The notes: generated from the sequence alone by a model not told the origin. A stretch of DNA of 64,000 bases from Nakamurella flavida (GCF_030811475.1 NZ_JAUSQV010000001.1:2193501-2257500), one strand, 5' to 3'; counted from the first letter of the stretch, positions 6,960 to 16,682 are shown. Translations and numbers: made by a program.

Positions 6960-9530
6960 TCACTCCACCCGGACGTCGGCAGGGCGCTTGTCCGGCCGCA
7001 GCCCGCGCCAGCTGGACGCCCGCAGATGCCCGTCGTGCGTCCACTCCACGAAGCGGACCTCGCCGACCAGCTCGGGGCGCACCCACACCGCATCCCGGGC
7101 CTCGGGGCGGCTGACTCCGTCCACCGGGGCCCGGTCGGCCTTCAGCGGGGTCAGTCGCGTCAGCAGGTCGTCCAGGATGGCCTCGGTGAACCCGGTGCCG
7201 ACCTTGCCGGCGTACCGCAGCGTCCCGTCGTCGTCCGCGACGGCCAGCAGCAACGATCCGATGCCGCCGGCGCGGCGCCCGTTCCCGGGCTTCCACCCGA
7301 CGACGACGACCTCCTGCATCCGTTGGTTCTTCAGCTTCACCCAGGTCCCCGCGCGCTTGCCCGGCAGATACGTCGAGGATGCCTTCTTGGCGAGGATCCC
7401 CTCCCACCCGCGGCGGCGACTGTCGGCCAGAGCCTGCTCGGGATCGCCGTCCAGGCGTGCCGGGGTCCGCCAGTGCTCGTCGTCCAGGTGCAGGGCCTCG
7501 AGCAGGGTGCGTCGATCGTCGAGGGTCTTGCGCAGCAGCGACACCCCGTTCAGGTGCAGGACGTCGAACGCCAGGAAGACCACCGGCACGGTGCCGGCCA
7601 GCCGGGCGACGTCGGCGGCGCGGCTGGTGTTCATCCGCTGCTGCAGCAGGCCGAAGTCACTGCGCCCCTCGAGGTCTCCCCCGCGGTGGGTGGCGCCGTT
7701 GGCGAAGGCGACGATCTCCCCGTCCAGCACCACGGTCAACCCGGCCAGGGCGTCGGCGAGCCCGGCCAGCTCGGGATAGCCGGCGGTGATGTCCCGGCCG
7801 GTACGGCTGCGGATGGTGAGCCCCCCGTCGTCGACGGAGACCAGGGCACGGATGCCGTCCCACTTGCCCTCCAGCCGCCAGGTGGTGGCCGGGTCGAGGT
7901 CGGTCAGGGTTCCGGGGCCGGCCAGCATCGGGGACAGATCGGTGGGGGCCCGGCCGGTCGCGGCGTCGGCGGCAGCGTCGGTGTCGTCCCCGGCGGTGTC
8001 CTGCTGCGCTGCGCGGGCCGGCGGCGGCGCGGGCGAACGGCGGGGACGGGCGGGCGCCGCCGCGGCAGCGGCCTTGGCCGGGCTCTGATCGGCCATCCGG
8101 TGCACCAACCAGTTCTTGCCGTTCGTCCGGATCAACGCGAAGCGACCGGCCACCCGCCGCCCGGTCAGCACCACGATGACCTCGTCGTCCCGCCACTTCT
8201 CGGTGACATAGGTTCCGGCATCCCAGATCTCGACGTGACCCCCGCCGTACTCCCCGGCCGGGATGTCGCCGGCAAACGCGGCGTAGTCCATCGGGTGATC
8301 CTCGGTGTGCACGGCCAGCCGGTTGCCCTTGGTGTCGGTGGGCAGGTTCTTGGGGACGGCCCAGGAGACGAGGACGCCGCCGCGTTCCAGTCGGAAGTCG
8401 TAGTGCAGCCGACTGGCGTGGTGCTCCTGGATGACGAACGTGTCGTCGGCACCGTGCGGCAGTTCCGCCGGCCCCGGCACCGGCTCGGGGGTCCGGTCGG
8501 GAGATCGCATGGACCGGTAGGTGGCCAGCTTGTCCGGGCCCGGGGGCGTACCGCCGGTGGTCACCCGGGGTCGGTCGGCGTCCTCCAGCCCGGCCATCGG
8601 GTCGACGTCCTGCGCGTCACCCGGGGTCGGGTCGCCCGCGATGCGATCGAGGACCTCCGCCAGCTCCAGATGGGCCAGACCGGACCGGCCCAGCTCCTCC
8701 CACGTCCGGGGGACGGCGACCGTGGGCCGCTCCCGACCGCGCAGCGACCACGGCGCAATGGTCGTCTTGTTCCCGTTGTTCTGCGACCAGTCGATGAACA
8801 CCTTTCCCGGGCGCAGCGCCTTGCTCATCCGGGAGACCACCAGGGCGGGAAGGTCCCGTTCGACCGCCTCGGCCAGCTCCCGGGCCTGGTCCGACGCCTG
8901 CGCGGAGGTCAACGACCCGTCCAGGGCGAGATAGAGGTGGATGCCCTTGGACCCACTGGTCACCGGGATCATCGGCAGGTCGATCCCGCCGCCGGCCAAC
9001 CGTTCCCGGACGGCGAACGCCACCTCCACGCACACGTCGAGGCCGACGCCGGGCCCCGGGTCGAGGTCGAAGACCAGCCGGTCGGGGTTCTGCGGAACAT
9101 CGCCGGAGTCGAAACGCCATTGCGGGACGTGGATCTCCAGCGCGGCGTTCTGGGCCATCCAGGCCAGGGTCGCCGGGTTGTCGACCACCGGGTACACGTT
9201 CGGGCCCGACGAGTGCTCGATGCTGACCCGGCGGACCCACGCCGGCGTCGCGGCGTCCACGTTCTTCTGGAAGAACGGCTCGGACCGGACCCCGTTCGGC
9301 CACCGCTTGCGGGTGCAGGGCCGCCCCGCGGTGTGCGGGACCATCAGATGCGCGACGGCGGCGTAGTAGCCGATGACCTCGGCCTTGGTGGTACCCGCGT
9401 CCGGGTACAGCACCTTCCCCAGGTTGGTCAGGGTGAAACGGTGTCCGTCCAGGTCGACCAGGGTGCTGTCGCCCGTGCCGCCGCTCGCCTTCCCCCCGGC
9501 GCGCGCACGTCCGGTGCCTGCTGGGGCCAC
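6960..9530 (-). CDS. ligD: ATP-dependent DNA ligase LigD (polymerase-phosphoesterase-ligase)
   Basis: Multifunctional end-processing enzyme of bacterial non-homologous end joining, 856 aa. The order is POL (AEP primase/polymerase, about residues 20-300, with FDLDPG metal-binding aspartates near 155 and SGSKGIHLY), then 3'-phosphoesterase (about 360-480, QEHHASRLHYDFRLE and HTEDHPMDY), an Ala/Pro-rich linker (about 485-530), then the ATP-dependent ligase domain with the nucleotidyl-accepting lysine K556 in KWDG, and an OB-fold C-terminus. POL-PE-LIG is the mycobacterial domain order; the Trp in KWDG is unusual against the common Tyr. The GTG at 9530 is the only sensible start. It is divergent from ku with 47 bases between starts, so they share a promoter region. 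Confidence 0.96.
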   Translation of the reverse strand: MAPAGTGRARAGGKASGGTGDSTLVDLDGHRFTLTNLGKVLYPDAGTTKAEVIGYYAAVAHLMVPHTAGRPCTRKRWPNGVRSEPFFQKNVDAATPAWVRRVSIEHSSGPNVYPVVDNPATLAWMAQNAALEIHVPQWRFDSGDVPQNPDRLVFDLDPGPGVGLDVCVEVAFAVRERLAGGGIDLPMIPVTSGSKGIHLYLALDGSLTSAQASDQARELAEAVERDLPALVVSRMSKALRPGKVFIDWSQNNGNKTTIAPWSLRGRERPTVAVPRTWEELGRSGLAHLELAEVLDRIAGDPTPGDAQDVDPMAGLEDADRPRVTTGGTPPGPDKLATYRSMRSPDRTPEPVPGPAELPHGADDTFVIQEHHASRLHYDFRLERGGVLVSWAVPKNLPTDTKGNRLAVHTEDHPMDYAAFAGDIPAGEYGGGHVEIWDAGTYVTEKWRDDEVIVVLTGRRVAGRFALIRTNGKNWLVHRMADQSPAKAAAAAAPARPRRSPAPPPARAAQQDTAGDDTDAAADAATGRAPTDLSPMLAGPGTLTDLDPATTWRLEGKWDGIRALVSVDDGGLTIRSRTGRDITAGYPELAGLADALAGLTVVLDGEIVAFANGATHRGGDLEGRSDFGLLQQRMNTSRAADVARLAGTVPVVFLAFDVLHLNGVSLLRKTLDDRRTLLEALHLDDEHWRTPARLDGDPEQALADSRRRGWEGILAKKASSTYLPGKRAGTWVKLKNQRMQEVVVVGWKPGNGRRAGGIGSLLLAVADDDGTLRYAGKVGTGFTEAILDDLLTRLTPLKADRAPVDGVSRPEARDAVWVRPELVGEVRFVEWTHDGHLRASSWRGLRPDKRPADVRVE

Positions 9531-9577
9531 CCCCGTACCCCCTCGCCAAAGCCGTGCCGGCCGTCCATCATGGGTCG

Positions 9578-10606
9578 ATGCGCTCCATCTGGAAAGGCTC
9601 CCTGGCGTTCGGCCTGGTCAACGTCCCGATCAAGGTCTACACGGCCACCGAGGACAACGACATCCGCTTCCACCAGGTCCACGCAGCCGACGGCGGCCGG
9701 ATCCGCTACCAGCGGGTCTGCGAGGTGTGCGGGGAGAAGGTGGAGTTCGCCGAGATCGACAAGGCCTACCAGGCCGAGGACGGCCGCACCGTCATCCTCA
9801 CCGACGAGGACTTCCAGCAGCTCCCGGTGAGCCAGAGCCGCGAGATCGAGGTGTCCAGCTTCGTTCCCGCCGACCAGATCGACCCGGTGCTGTTCGACAA
9901 GAGCTACTACCTCGAGCCCGCGTCCAAGTCGACCAAGGCGTACGTGTTGCTGCAGCGCACCCTGGAGAGCACCGACCGCATCGCCATCGTGCACTTCGCC
10001 CTGCGCCAGAAGACCCGGCTGGCCGCGCTCCGCGTGCGCGACGACGTGCTCGTCGTGCAGACGCTGCTCTGGCCCGACGAGGTGCGCGCCGCCCACTTCG
10101 CCTCCCTCGACGAGGACGTGGACATCAAGCCGGCCGAGCTGAAGATGGCCGCCACCCTGGTCGACAGCTTCGCCGACGACTTCCGCCCCGAGGACTACAC
10201 CGACACCTACCGGGCCGAGCTCGAGCAGCTGATTGACGCGAAACTCGAGGGAGGGGAAGCGTTCCCGGCCCAGGAGACCGAATCCTCCGACGAGGACGCG
10301 GAGGTGGTCGATCTGCTCGCCGCACTGCGGAGGAGCGTGCAGCGACACAAGGGCGGCGCCCAGGCGGACGAGTCGGGCGAGAGCACGGACACCGCCGACA
10401 CGAAGGCGGCAGCGAAGGACGACGACGAGGCGCCGGTCAAGCCGACGCGACGCCGCACCCCCGCGGCGAAGAAGGACACCGCCGAGAAGGACGCGGCCCC
10501 GGCCAAGCCCGCTCGCAAGCCGGCGGCGAAGAAAGCCGCCACCAAGGCAGACCCGGACGCCCAAGAGGGCGAGACCGCACCACGTCGGCGGCGCACCGCG
10601 TCGTGA
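9578..10606 (+). CDS. ku: Non-homologous end joining protein Ku
   Basis: Homodimeric DNA-end-binding ring protein that recruits LigD, 342 aa. The start is ATG 9578, which gives the family's MRSIWKGSLAFGLVNVPI opening; the frame is open further up to 9554 but that adds non-conserved residues. The Ku core runs to about residue 250 (CEVCG, then YYLEP, LRQKTRLAALRVR and the dimer region). The C-terminal 90 residues are first acidic (ESSDEDAE), then a Lys/Ala/Pro-rich tail (TPAAKK, KPAAKKAATK), typical of actinobacterial Ku and likely an extra DNA-binding extension. Divergent from ligD; its stop overlaps the next gene's GTG. Confidence 0.96.
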   Translation: MRSIWKGSLAFGLVNVPIKVYTATEDNDIRFHQVHAADGGRIRYQRVCEVCGEKVEFAEIDKAYQAEDGRTVILTDEDFQQLPVSQSREIEVSSFVPADQIDPVLFDKSYYLEPASKSTKAYVLLQRTLESTDRIAIVHFALRQKTRLAALRVRDDVLVVQTLLWPDEVRAAHFASLDEDVDIKPAELKMAATLVDSFADDFRPEDYTDTYRAELEQLIDAKLEGGEAFPAQETESSDEDAEVVDLLAALRRSVQRHKGGAQADESGESTDTADTKAAAKDDDEAPVKPTRRRTPAAKKDTAEKDAAPAKPARKPAAKKAATKADPDAQEGETAPRRRRTAS

Positions 10607-11181
10607 TCGCGTCCGCCGGCCCCGCGGTGCCGGCGGACGTCTTCCGCCTGCAGCCCGCGCTGCACGGCATCGACGTCACCCTGGTGCCGCTCACCGAGGC
10701 CGTGCTGGACGACTACCTGCTCGGCCTGGCCGATCCGGAGGTCACCCGGCTCACCGGGAGCAGCGCCGAGTTCGCGCCGGAGGCGGTACGGCGCTGGCTG
10801 GCCACCCGCGCCGACCAGCACGACCGGGCCGACTGGGCCGTGCTGCGGCGCACCGACAGCGCCTTCCTCGGCGAGGCCGTGCTCAACGAGCTGGACCCGG
10901 AGAACGCGTCGGTGAACTTCCGGATCTGGCTGAGCGGCCCGTCGGTCGGACGCGGCTACGGCACCCAGGCCACCGCACTGGTCCGCGACCACGCCTTCGC
11001 GGTCGGCCTGCACCGCATCGCCCTCACCGTCTTCGCCTTCAACCCCCGGGCGCGACGGGTCTACGAGAAGTGCGGGTTCGTGGTGGAGGGCCGCCGCCGG
11101 GACGTCCTGTGGGCCGACGGCGCCTGGCACGACGAGCTGGTCATGTCCGTGCTGGTCGGCGATCGGAAGCAGGAGCACTGA
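10603..11181 (+). CDS. GNAT-family N-acetyltransferase (RimJ/RimL-like)
   Basis: 192 aa acyl-CoA-dependent acetyltransferase. The acetyl-CoA site is seen as VGRGYGTQATALV near residue 115, followed by HRIALTVFAFNPRARRVYEKCGFVVEGRRRD, a strong match to the Acetyltransf_3/RimJ-RimL group. GTG 10603 overlaps the ku stop (GTGA), so it is translationally coupled to ku. The acceptor is unknown; co-transcription with ku does not by itself imply a repair role. Confidence 0.88.
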   Translation: MIASAGPAVPADVFRLQPALHGIDVTLVPLTEAVLDDYLLGLADPEVTRLTGSSAEFAPEAVRRWLATRADQHDRADWAVLRRTDSAFLGEAVLNELDPENASVNFRIWLSGPSVGRGYGTQATALVRDHAFAVGLHRIALTVFAFNPRARRVYEKCGFVVEGRRRDVLWADGAWHDELVMSVLVGDRKQEH

Positions 11182-11933
11182 TGGTGCACATCGAGATGCA
11201 CGCCGACGATGAGCGGCGGTTCCTGCTCCGGGCCGACGACGGACAGGGACCGCTGGTCGACATCACCGACCTGACCCACCCGCGGCCCGTCGACATGGAC
11301 TCCCTCGGGCTGACGAAGACGCTGCGGACCCGCCTTCGGGACTGGTCCACCACATCTCTCTCCGACCGGGACACCCGGTGGCAGATGGCCGGCGGGAGCG
11401 TGGCATCCGACCTCGAGGACGAGCTGGACGGCCCTGCCGTCCACTACGCACGCGGGCGGGACGATCCGTCGGCCCCGGCACCGCAGCGTCCACCCGGCGG
11501 CGGCCGGACCTCTGTGTTCTCGGACCCGCCCGCCCCGTCGGCTGCCTATTCCAGCTCGCTGACGATCACCTTCGGCGCTCCCTCACCGGAGCCGCCGCAG
11601 GTGCTGGCCACCCATGAGGACGACGCCGACCTGGCCGAGCTGCGACGTCGGGTGGTCGAGCCGGTGATCCGCAGTCTGCTCACCGACGACGAGTACCGCT
11701 CCACCCGCGTCTACTGGCAGAGCGACGCACCCGATGCGATGCGGGTCGACGTGGTGGCGGCGGAGGACGCATCGATCGGCGGCTGGCTCACCTGGACCGC
11801 CCTCGGGAATCAGACCGTCGAGCAGATCGCCGCCAAGTTCGCCTCCGACATGGAGGACTGGGTGTGCGAGACCCGGTTCGGCTGGGGCCAGCAGCGCCGG
11901 GCGGTCTACGTCATCCCGCCGCCGCTCCGCTGA
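11181..11933 (+). CDS. Uncharacterised protein, possible stress/antigen-like conserved domain
   Basis: 250 aa, family not recognised. ATG 11181 overlaps the previous TGA by one base. The N-terminal 90 residues look like a small folded domain (VDITDLTHPRPVDMDSLGLTKTLRTRL), then a Pro/Gly-rich disordered region (about 95-130), then a C-terminal domain of about 100 residues with several Trp (VYWQ, GGWLTW, MEDWVCETRFGWGQQRR). No signal peptide or membrane helix is seen. It closes the ku-GNAT transcription unit; an independent role is equally possible. Confidence 0.7.
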   Translation: MVHIEMHADDERRFLLRADDGQGPLVDITDLTHPRPVDMDSLGLTKTLRTRLRDWSTTSLSDRDTRWQMAGGSVASDLEDELDGPAVHYARGRDDPSAPAPQRPPGGGRTSVFSDPPAPSAAYSSSLTITFGAPSPEPPQVLATHEDDADLAELRRRVVEPVIRSLLTDDEYRSTRVYWQSDAPDAMRVDVVAAEDASIGGWLTWTALGNQTVEQIAAKFASDMEDWVCETRFGWGQQRRAVYVIPPPLR

Positions 11934-11947
11934 CCGATACTCCAGGT

Positions 11948-13645
11948 ATGACCACACTGACCGGGCTGCCGGAGGCCCTGCAGTGGCTGCGTGATTCCGT
12001 CGCGGCGGCGCCGCTCGGCCTGGCCACCACCGGTCGCGATGAGGCCGCCCGCACCGCTCGCGCGGTGGTCGACCAGGTCGACGACTACCTCCTCCCCCGC
12101 CTGCGCGACCTGGACGCCCCGCTGCTGGCCGTCGTCGGTGGGTCCACCGGCGCCGGGAAGTCCACGCTGGTCAACAGCGTGCTCGGCGCCCGGGTGACCA
12201 CGCCGGGCGTGCTCCGGCCGACGACGCGATCGCCGGTGCTCGTCTGCTCGGCCGCCGACGTGGGGTGGTTCTCCGGTGACCGGGTGCTCCCCGGGCTGGC
12301 CCGCACCACCGGCGAGGGCGACACCCTGAACGGCATCACGCTGGTCCCCACCGACGCCCTCCCACCGGGCCTGGCCCTGGTCGACGCCCCGGACGTCGAC
12401 TCGGTCGTCGAGGCCAACCGCACGCTCGCCGGCCAGCTGCTGGGGGCCGCGGACCTGTGGATCTTCGTGACCACGGCGGCCCGGTACGCCGACGCCGTCC
12501 CCTGGGACCTGCTGCGGACCGCACAGGAGCGCGGCACCGCCCTGGCCGTCGTCCTGGACCGGGTGCCGGCCGAGGCGGTCGGCGAGGTGGCCGACGACCT
12601 CGCCGCGATGCTGCGGCGCGGCGGGCTGGGCGCGGCCCGACTGTTCGTCGTCGAGGAACGACCGCTGATCGACGGATTCCTGCCCGCGGAGCAGGTGGCG
12701 CCGTTGCGGAACTGGTTGCACGCGCTCTCCGCCGACCAGGAGCAACGGGCTGCCGTCGTCCGGCAGACGCTGGCGGGCGCACTGGAGAGCCTGCGCGGTC
12801 GGGTCGACGTGGTCGTCGTCGGTGTCGAGGAGCAGGTGGTCGCCGCCCGGGCACTGCACGCCGCGGCGGACACCGCCTACGCCCGGGCCCGCGCCGCGGT
12901 CGACGAGGGCGTGGGCAACGGCAGCCTGCTGCGCGGGGAGGTGCTCGCCCGCTGGCAGGAGTTCGTGGGCACCGGGGAGTGGATGCGCAGCCTGCAGGGG
13001 CAGGTCGGTCGGCTCCGCGACCGGGTGACCGCGGCCTTCACCGGCCGACCGAACCCGGCGGCGGACCTGCAGGGCGCGGTGGAGTCCGGCGTGGAGCAGC
13101 TGCTGCGGGCCGAGGCCGAGCGGGCCGCGGAGGACACCGTCGTCGCCTGGCGCTCGCTGCCCGGCGGCATCGCGCTGATCGGGGGCCGGGAGACCGAGCT
13201 GGACGGTGTCTCCCCCGCCTTCGCCGGGCTGGCCGCGACGAGGTGCGGGACTGGCAGGGCTTCGTGCTCGAGCTCGTCCGCAAGGAGGGCGCGGGCAAGC
13301 GGTCCCGGGCCCGGCTGATGTCCTGGGGCGTCAACGGCGCCGGCGCGGCGCTGATGATCGCCGTCTTCGCCTCCACCGCAGGGCTCTCCGGCGCCGAGGT
13401 GGTCATCGCCGGCGGCACCACCCGCCGGGCAGCGACTGCTGGAGGCGGTCTTCGGGGACAACGCCGTCCGCGCGCTCGCGACGCGGGCCCGGGCCGACCT
13501 CGACGCCCGCGCCGACCGGGTGCTGCGCAGGGAGCAGGACCGGTTCACCGAGCTGCTCGCGGACGTCGCACCCACCGCGGACGCCGCCGCCGACCTGCGC
13601 GCCGCGGTCGCCGGTCTGTCCGCCGCCCAGGGAGGTCGGGCATGA
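11948..13645 (+). pseudogene. Dynamin-like GTPase with two compensating frameshifts
   Basis: Reads as a GTPase of about 565 aa, broken twice. Residues 1-430 are in one frame: G1 P-loop GGSTGAGKS near residue 63, switch Thr-rich TTPGVLRPTTR, G3-like DAPDVDS. At about 13237 one base is missing: the frame then encodes EVRDWQGFVLELVRKEG and a hydrophobic membrane hairpin (LMSWGVNGAGAALMIAVFAS). At about 13424 one extra C in a CCCGCC run restores the first frame, which continues QRLLEAVFGDNAV to a stop at 13645. Without correction the protein ends at 13318, before the membrane segment. The stop overlaps the ATG of the next GTPase. The pair resembles actinobacterial dynamin-like/YfjP gene pairs. 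Either two sequencing errors or a recent pseudogene. Confidence 0.8.
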
Positions 13646-15237
13646 GGACGGGCCGGGATCGACGCGCGGAGCTCCCGATGAGCGATCGACTCGCCGCGCT
13701 GAGGGAGGCGGTGGAGGTCGCGCAGGACAGGCTCGAGGTCCCCGAGGTGGCCCGGGCCCGCACCCTGCTGGCCAAGGCCGGCGCCCGCGAGGCCCTCGGC
13801 GACGCGACCGTCGTGGCGCTCGCCGGGGCGACCGGCAGCGGCAAGTCCACCCTGTTCAACGCGCTGTGCGGGAGCGAGGTGAGCACCCCGGGCGTCCGCC
13901 GGCCGACCACCGGGGTCGCGCACGCCGGCGTGTGGGGCGAGCACGGCGCCGACCGGTTGCTGGACTGGCTGCAGGTGCCACGCCGGCACCGGTTCGAGCC
14001 GGCCGAGCCCGCGCTGGACGGTCTGGTGCTGCTCGACCTGCCCGACCACGACAGCATCCGGCTGGAGAACCGGCTCGAGGTCGACCGCCTGGTCGACCTG
14101 GTCGACGTGCTGGTCTGGGTGCTCGACCCGCAGAAGTACGCCGACGCCGCGGTGCACTCGCGGTACCTGGCGCCGCTGGCCGGGCACGCGGGGGTGCTGG
14201 TCGTCGTCCTCAACCAGGTCGACCGACTGGACGACGCGTCGGCCCGGGCGTGCCTGGCCGACCTGCGCGGGCTGCTCGACCGGGAGGGGCTGGCCGCGAC
14301 GCCGATCCTCCCCACCGCGGCCCGCACCGGGGCCGGGCTCCCCGAGCTGCGCGCCGAGCTTGCCTCCCGGGTGGCCGCCCGGCGGGCGGCCACCGACCGA
14401 CTGGCCGCGGACGCCCGGTCCGTCGCGGCCGCACTGGCTGAACACTGCGCGCCGGACACCGCCGGTGACCGCAACCCGGGCCGCGACGACCGGGAGCTGG
14501 CGGCCGCGCTCGCGAACGCCGCCGGGGTGCCCGCTGTCGTCAGCGCGGTCGAGCGCTCGGCCCGGCGCCGGGGCAACCAGCACACCGGCTGGCCGCTGCT
14601 CCGCTGGACCGCGAAGCTCCGGGCCGACCCGCTGGGTCGGTTGCACCTGGGCGACGAGGCGGCCCGGAGCTCGCTGCCCGAGGCCGGCGCGGTGCAGACC
14701 GCCGGCGTGGACTCGGCCCTGCGCCGGGCCCGCGACGCCGCCGGCGAGGGACTGCCCCAGGCCTGGCGGGACGAGCTGCGGCGCACCGCGGACCTGTCGA
14801 AGGACCGGCTGGCCGACCGGCTGGACCGCGCGGTCGCCGGCACCGATCTCGGGCCGGACCGCACGCCGATCTGGCAGCGGGCGCTCGGTGGCCTGCAGTG
14901 GCTCCTCACGCTGGCGGCGCTGGCCGGGGCGCTGTGGCTGCTCGCGCTCGTCGGGCTGGGCCTGCTGCAGTTGGCGGACGTCGTCCCGCTGCCCCGGGTG
15001 CAGGGCATCCCGGTCCCCACCCTGCTCCTGGTCGGCGGGCTGCTCGCCGGCCTGCTGCTGGCGCTGGTGAGCACACCGCTGGTGCAGGCCGGGGCACGCA
15101 GGCGGGCCGGGCAGGTGCGTCGGCGGCTGACCGACCGGGTGGCCGAGGTGGCCGACACCGAGGTACTCGCACCGCTCCGGCAGGCCCGCGCCGACCACGA
15201 CCGGTTCTGCGCCGCGGTCGCGACGGCGGGCAGCTGA
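13642..15237 (+). CDS. Membrane-associated YfjP-type / dynamin-like GTPase
   Basis: 531 aa. The GTPase domain covers about residues 45-300 with G1 GATGSGKS (near 59-66), a Thr-rich switch in TPGVRRPTTG, G3 DLPDHDS, and G4 NQVD. The C-terminal part holds two close hydrophobic helices (about 420-445 and 455-480, LLTLAALAGALWLLALVGLGLL and TLLLVGGLLAGLLLALV), giving a membrane hairpin, then a basic tail. ATG 13642 overlaps the previous stop. Adjacent GTPase pairs of this kind in actinomycetes include the DynA/DynB cell-division dynamins; membrane remodelling or division support is a reasonable inference, not proved. Confidence 0.88.
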   Translation: MRTGRDRRAELPMSDRLAALREAVEVAQDRLEVPEVARARTLLAKAGAREALGDATVVALAGATGSGKSTLFNALCGSEVSTPGVRRPTTGVAHAGVWGEHGADRLLDWLQVPRRHRFEPAEPALDGLVLLDLPDHDSIRLENRLEVDRLVDLVDVLVWVLDPQKYADAAVHSRYLAPLAGHAGVLVVVLNQVDRLDDASARACLADLRGLLDREGLAATPILPTAARTGAGLPELRAELASRVAARRAATDRLAADARSVAAALAEHCAPDTAGDRNPGRDDRELAAALANAAGVPAVVSAVERSARRRGNQHTGWPLLRWTAKLRADPLGRLHLGDEAARSSLPEAGAVQTAGVDSALRRARDAAGEGLPQAWRDELRRTADLSKDRLADRLDRAVAGTDLGPDRTPIWQRALGGLQWLLTLAALAGALWLLALVGLGLLQLADVVPLPRVQGIPVPTLLLVGGLLAGLLLALVSTPLVQAGARRRAGQVRRRLTDRVAEVADTEVLAPLRQARADHDRFCAAVATAGS

Positions 15238-15330
15238 TCCGCGACACAGGGGAGGTCTGCGGTGGGTGGACGGGGCGCCGCACGGAGCCACCCCGACGTG
15301 CTTCCCGACGCCGGTGGGAGACTCCGCCGG

Positions 15331-16128
15331 ATGGACGCGCGGGACCGGGTGCAGGCGTGGCGGCCGAGGGTGCACGGGGTCGCCGAGGTGCTGCACGCCC
15401 AGTGGCGTGACCACGCCTACCCCGCGCACACCCACGACACCTGGACCCTGCTGCTGGTCGACGACGGCCTGATCGGCTACCACCTGGATCGCCAGGGACA
15501 TGCCGCTCTCCCGCGAGCCGGGGTGACGGTGCTCCCGCCGCACGTCGTGCACGACGGCCGGCCGACGACGACGCGAGGGTTCCGCAAGCGGGTGATCTAC
15601 CTCGACGGGGACGTCTTCCCCACCTCGCTCACCGGCTCGGCGGTCGACGGGCCGCTCATCCCAGACGCCGGACTCCTCCGGGAGTCCTCCTCGTTGGACC
15701 GGGCCCTGGTGCGCGGCGACGACCTGGAGGCCGAGAGCCGGCTGGCGCTGGTGGTCGAACGGGTGGCCTGGCACCTGACCGGTCGCCCCGACGGCACGCT
15801 CGCGCAACCGCCGGCCCTGGTGGCCCGTCGCGCCCGGGAGATCCTGGACGCCGACCCGGGCGGCATCGCCGGGATCGCCGCCGTGGCCGGGGTCGTCGGG
15901 GTGAGCACGGCCCATCTGGTGCGGTCCTTCACCCGCAGCTACGGCATCCCCCCGCACCGCTACCTGGTGGGTCGGCGGCTGGATCTGGCCCGACGTCGAC
16001 TGCTCGCCGGCGACGCACCCGTCGACGTGGCGGCGGAGACCGGGTTCTACGACCAGGCACACCTGAGCCGCCACTTCACCCGGTTGCTGGCCACCACCCC
16101 GGGCCGCTACCGACGCGGGGCCTGCTGA
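15331..16128 (+). CDS. AraC-family transcriptional regulator
   Basis: 265 aa. The N-terminal cupin-like AraC_binding domain (about 15-100) includes HAYPAHTHDTWTLLLVDDG and VLPPHVVHDG; the C-terminal double helix-turn-helix (about 165-262) shows GVSTAHLVRSFTRSYGIPPHRYLVGRRLDLARRRLL and ETGFYDQAHLSRHFTRLLATTPGRYR. ATG 15331 follows GGGAG by 10 bases; an in-frame GTG at 15262 would add 23 poorly conserved residues. The neighbouring DUF2000 gene follows directly and could be its target, as AraC-DUF2000 pairs are common in actinobacteria. Confidence 0.9.
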   Translation: MDARDRVQAWRPRVHGVAEVLHAQWRDHAYPAHTHDTWTLLLVDDGLIGYHLDRQGHAALPRAGVTVLPPHVVHDGRPTTTRGFRKRVIYLDGDVFPTSLTGSAVDGPLIPDAGLLRESSSLDRALVRGDDLEAESRLALVVERVAWHLTGRPDGTLAQPPALVARRAREILDADPGGIAGIAAVAGVVGVSTAHLVRSFTRSYGIPPHRYLVGRRLDLARRRLLAGDAPVDVAAETGFYDQAHLSRHFTRLLATTPGRYRRGAC

Positions 16129-16232
16129 CCTCCGTGGCACCGGTGACGCCGGGGACCGCGCCCGGCAGGACGGCGACCGGCAGGACATCGAACGGCAGGA
16201 CATCAAGGACGTCCAAGACGGCGGCGCCCGGC

Positions 16233-16682
16233 ATGGCCTGCACTGGACGGGTGACCACCGATCCCCTCGTCCCCCCGTTCACCGACAAGGTCGCCGTCGC
16301 GGTGCGCCACGACCTGGCGACCTGGCAACGCCTCAACGTGACCGCGTTCCTGATCAGCGCGGTCACCGCTGCCCATCCCGAACTGGTGGGCGCGGACTAC
16401 CAGGACGCCGACGGGCAGCGGTACCTGCGCATGCTGGGGATCCCCGTCCTCGTGTTCGAGGCGAGCGGACAGACCCTGGCCGCCGCCCGCTCCCGGGCGG
16501 TGGGCCGGGAGTTCCCGCTCGCGGTCTACACGCGGGACATGTTCGCCACCGGTCACGATGCCGACAACCGGGCCGCCGTGCACGCGGTGGCCGGCGCCGA
16601 CCTCGAGCTGGTCGGGATCGGTCTGCACGGCGCCAGGAACGCCGTCGACAAGATCCTCAAGGGCGCCCACCTCCACCGATGA
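16233..16682 (+). CDS. DUF2000 domain protein
   Basis: 149 aa from ATG 16233. The frame is open up to GTG 16134, but those extra 33 residues come from a short imperfect repeat rich in GRT/SRT and look non-coding. The core FTDKVAVAVRHDLATWQRLNVTAFL, YLRMLGIPVLVFEASGQTL and the end region GARNAVDKILKGAHLH match DUF2000, a small Bit1/peptidyl-tRNA-hydrolase-II-like fold of unknown role. It lies just after the AraC regulator. Confidence 0.85.
   Translation: MACTGRVTTDPLVPPFTDKVAVAVRHDLATWQRLNVTAFLISAVTAAHPELVGADYQDADGQRYLRMLGIPVLVFEASGQTLAAARSRAVGREFPLAVYTRDMFATGHDADNRAAVHAVAGADLELVGIGLHGARNAVDKILKGAHLHR

Noticed and set aside
5020-9830. Two plus-strand frames of more than 900 codons over the ferritin-like and ligD genes
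   Set aside because: Both are antisense to genes with conserved motifs and give only charged, repetitive sequence.
12877-16206. 1109-codon open frame on the minus strand
   Set aside because: It lies opposite the two GTPase genes and the AraC gene, has Arg/Pro/Gly-rich low-complexity protein with no family signs, and is a shadow caused by high GC.
16134-16232. N-terminal extension of the DUF2000 protein
   Set aside because: It is formed by short GRT/SRT repeats and precedes a better-placed ATG at the start of the conserved domain.
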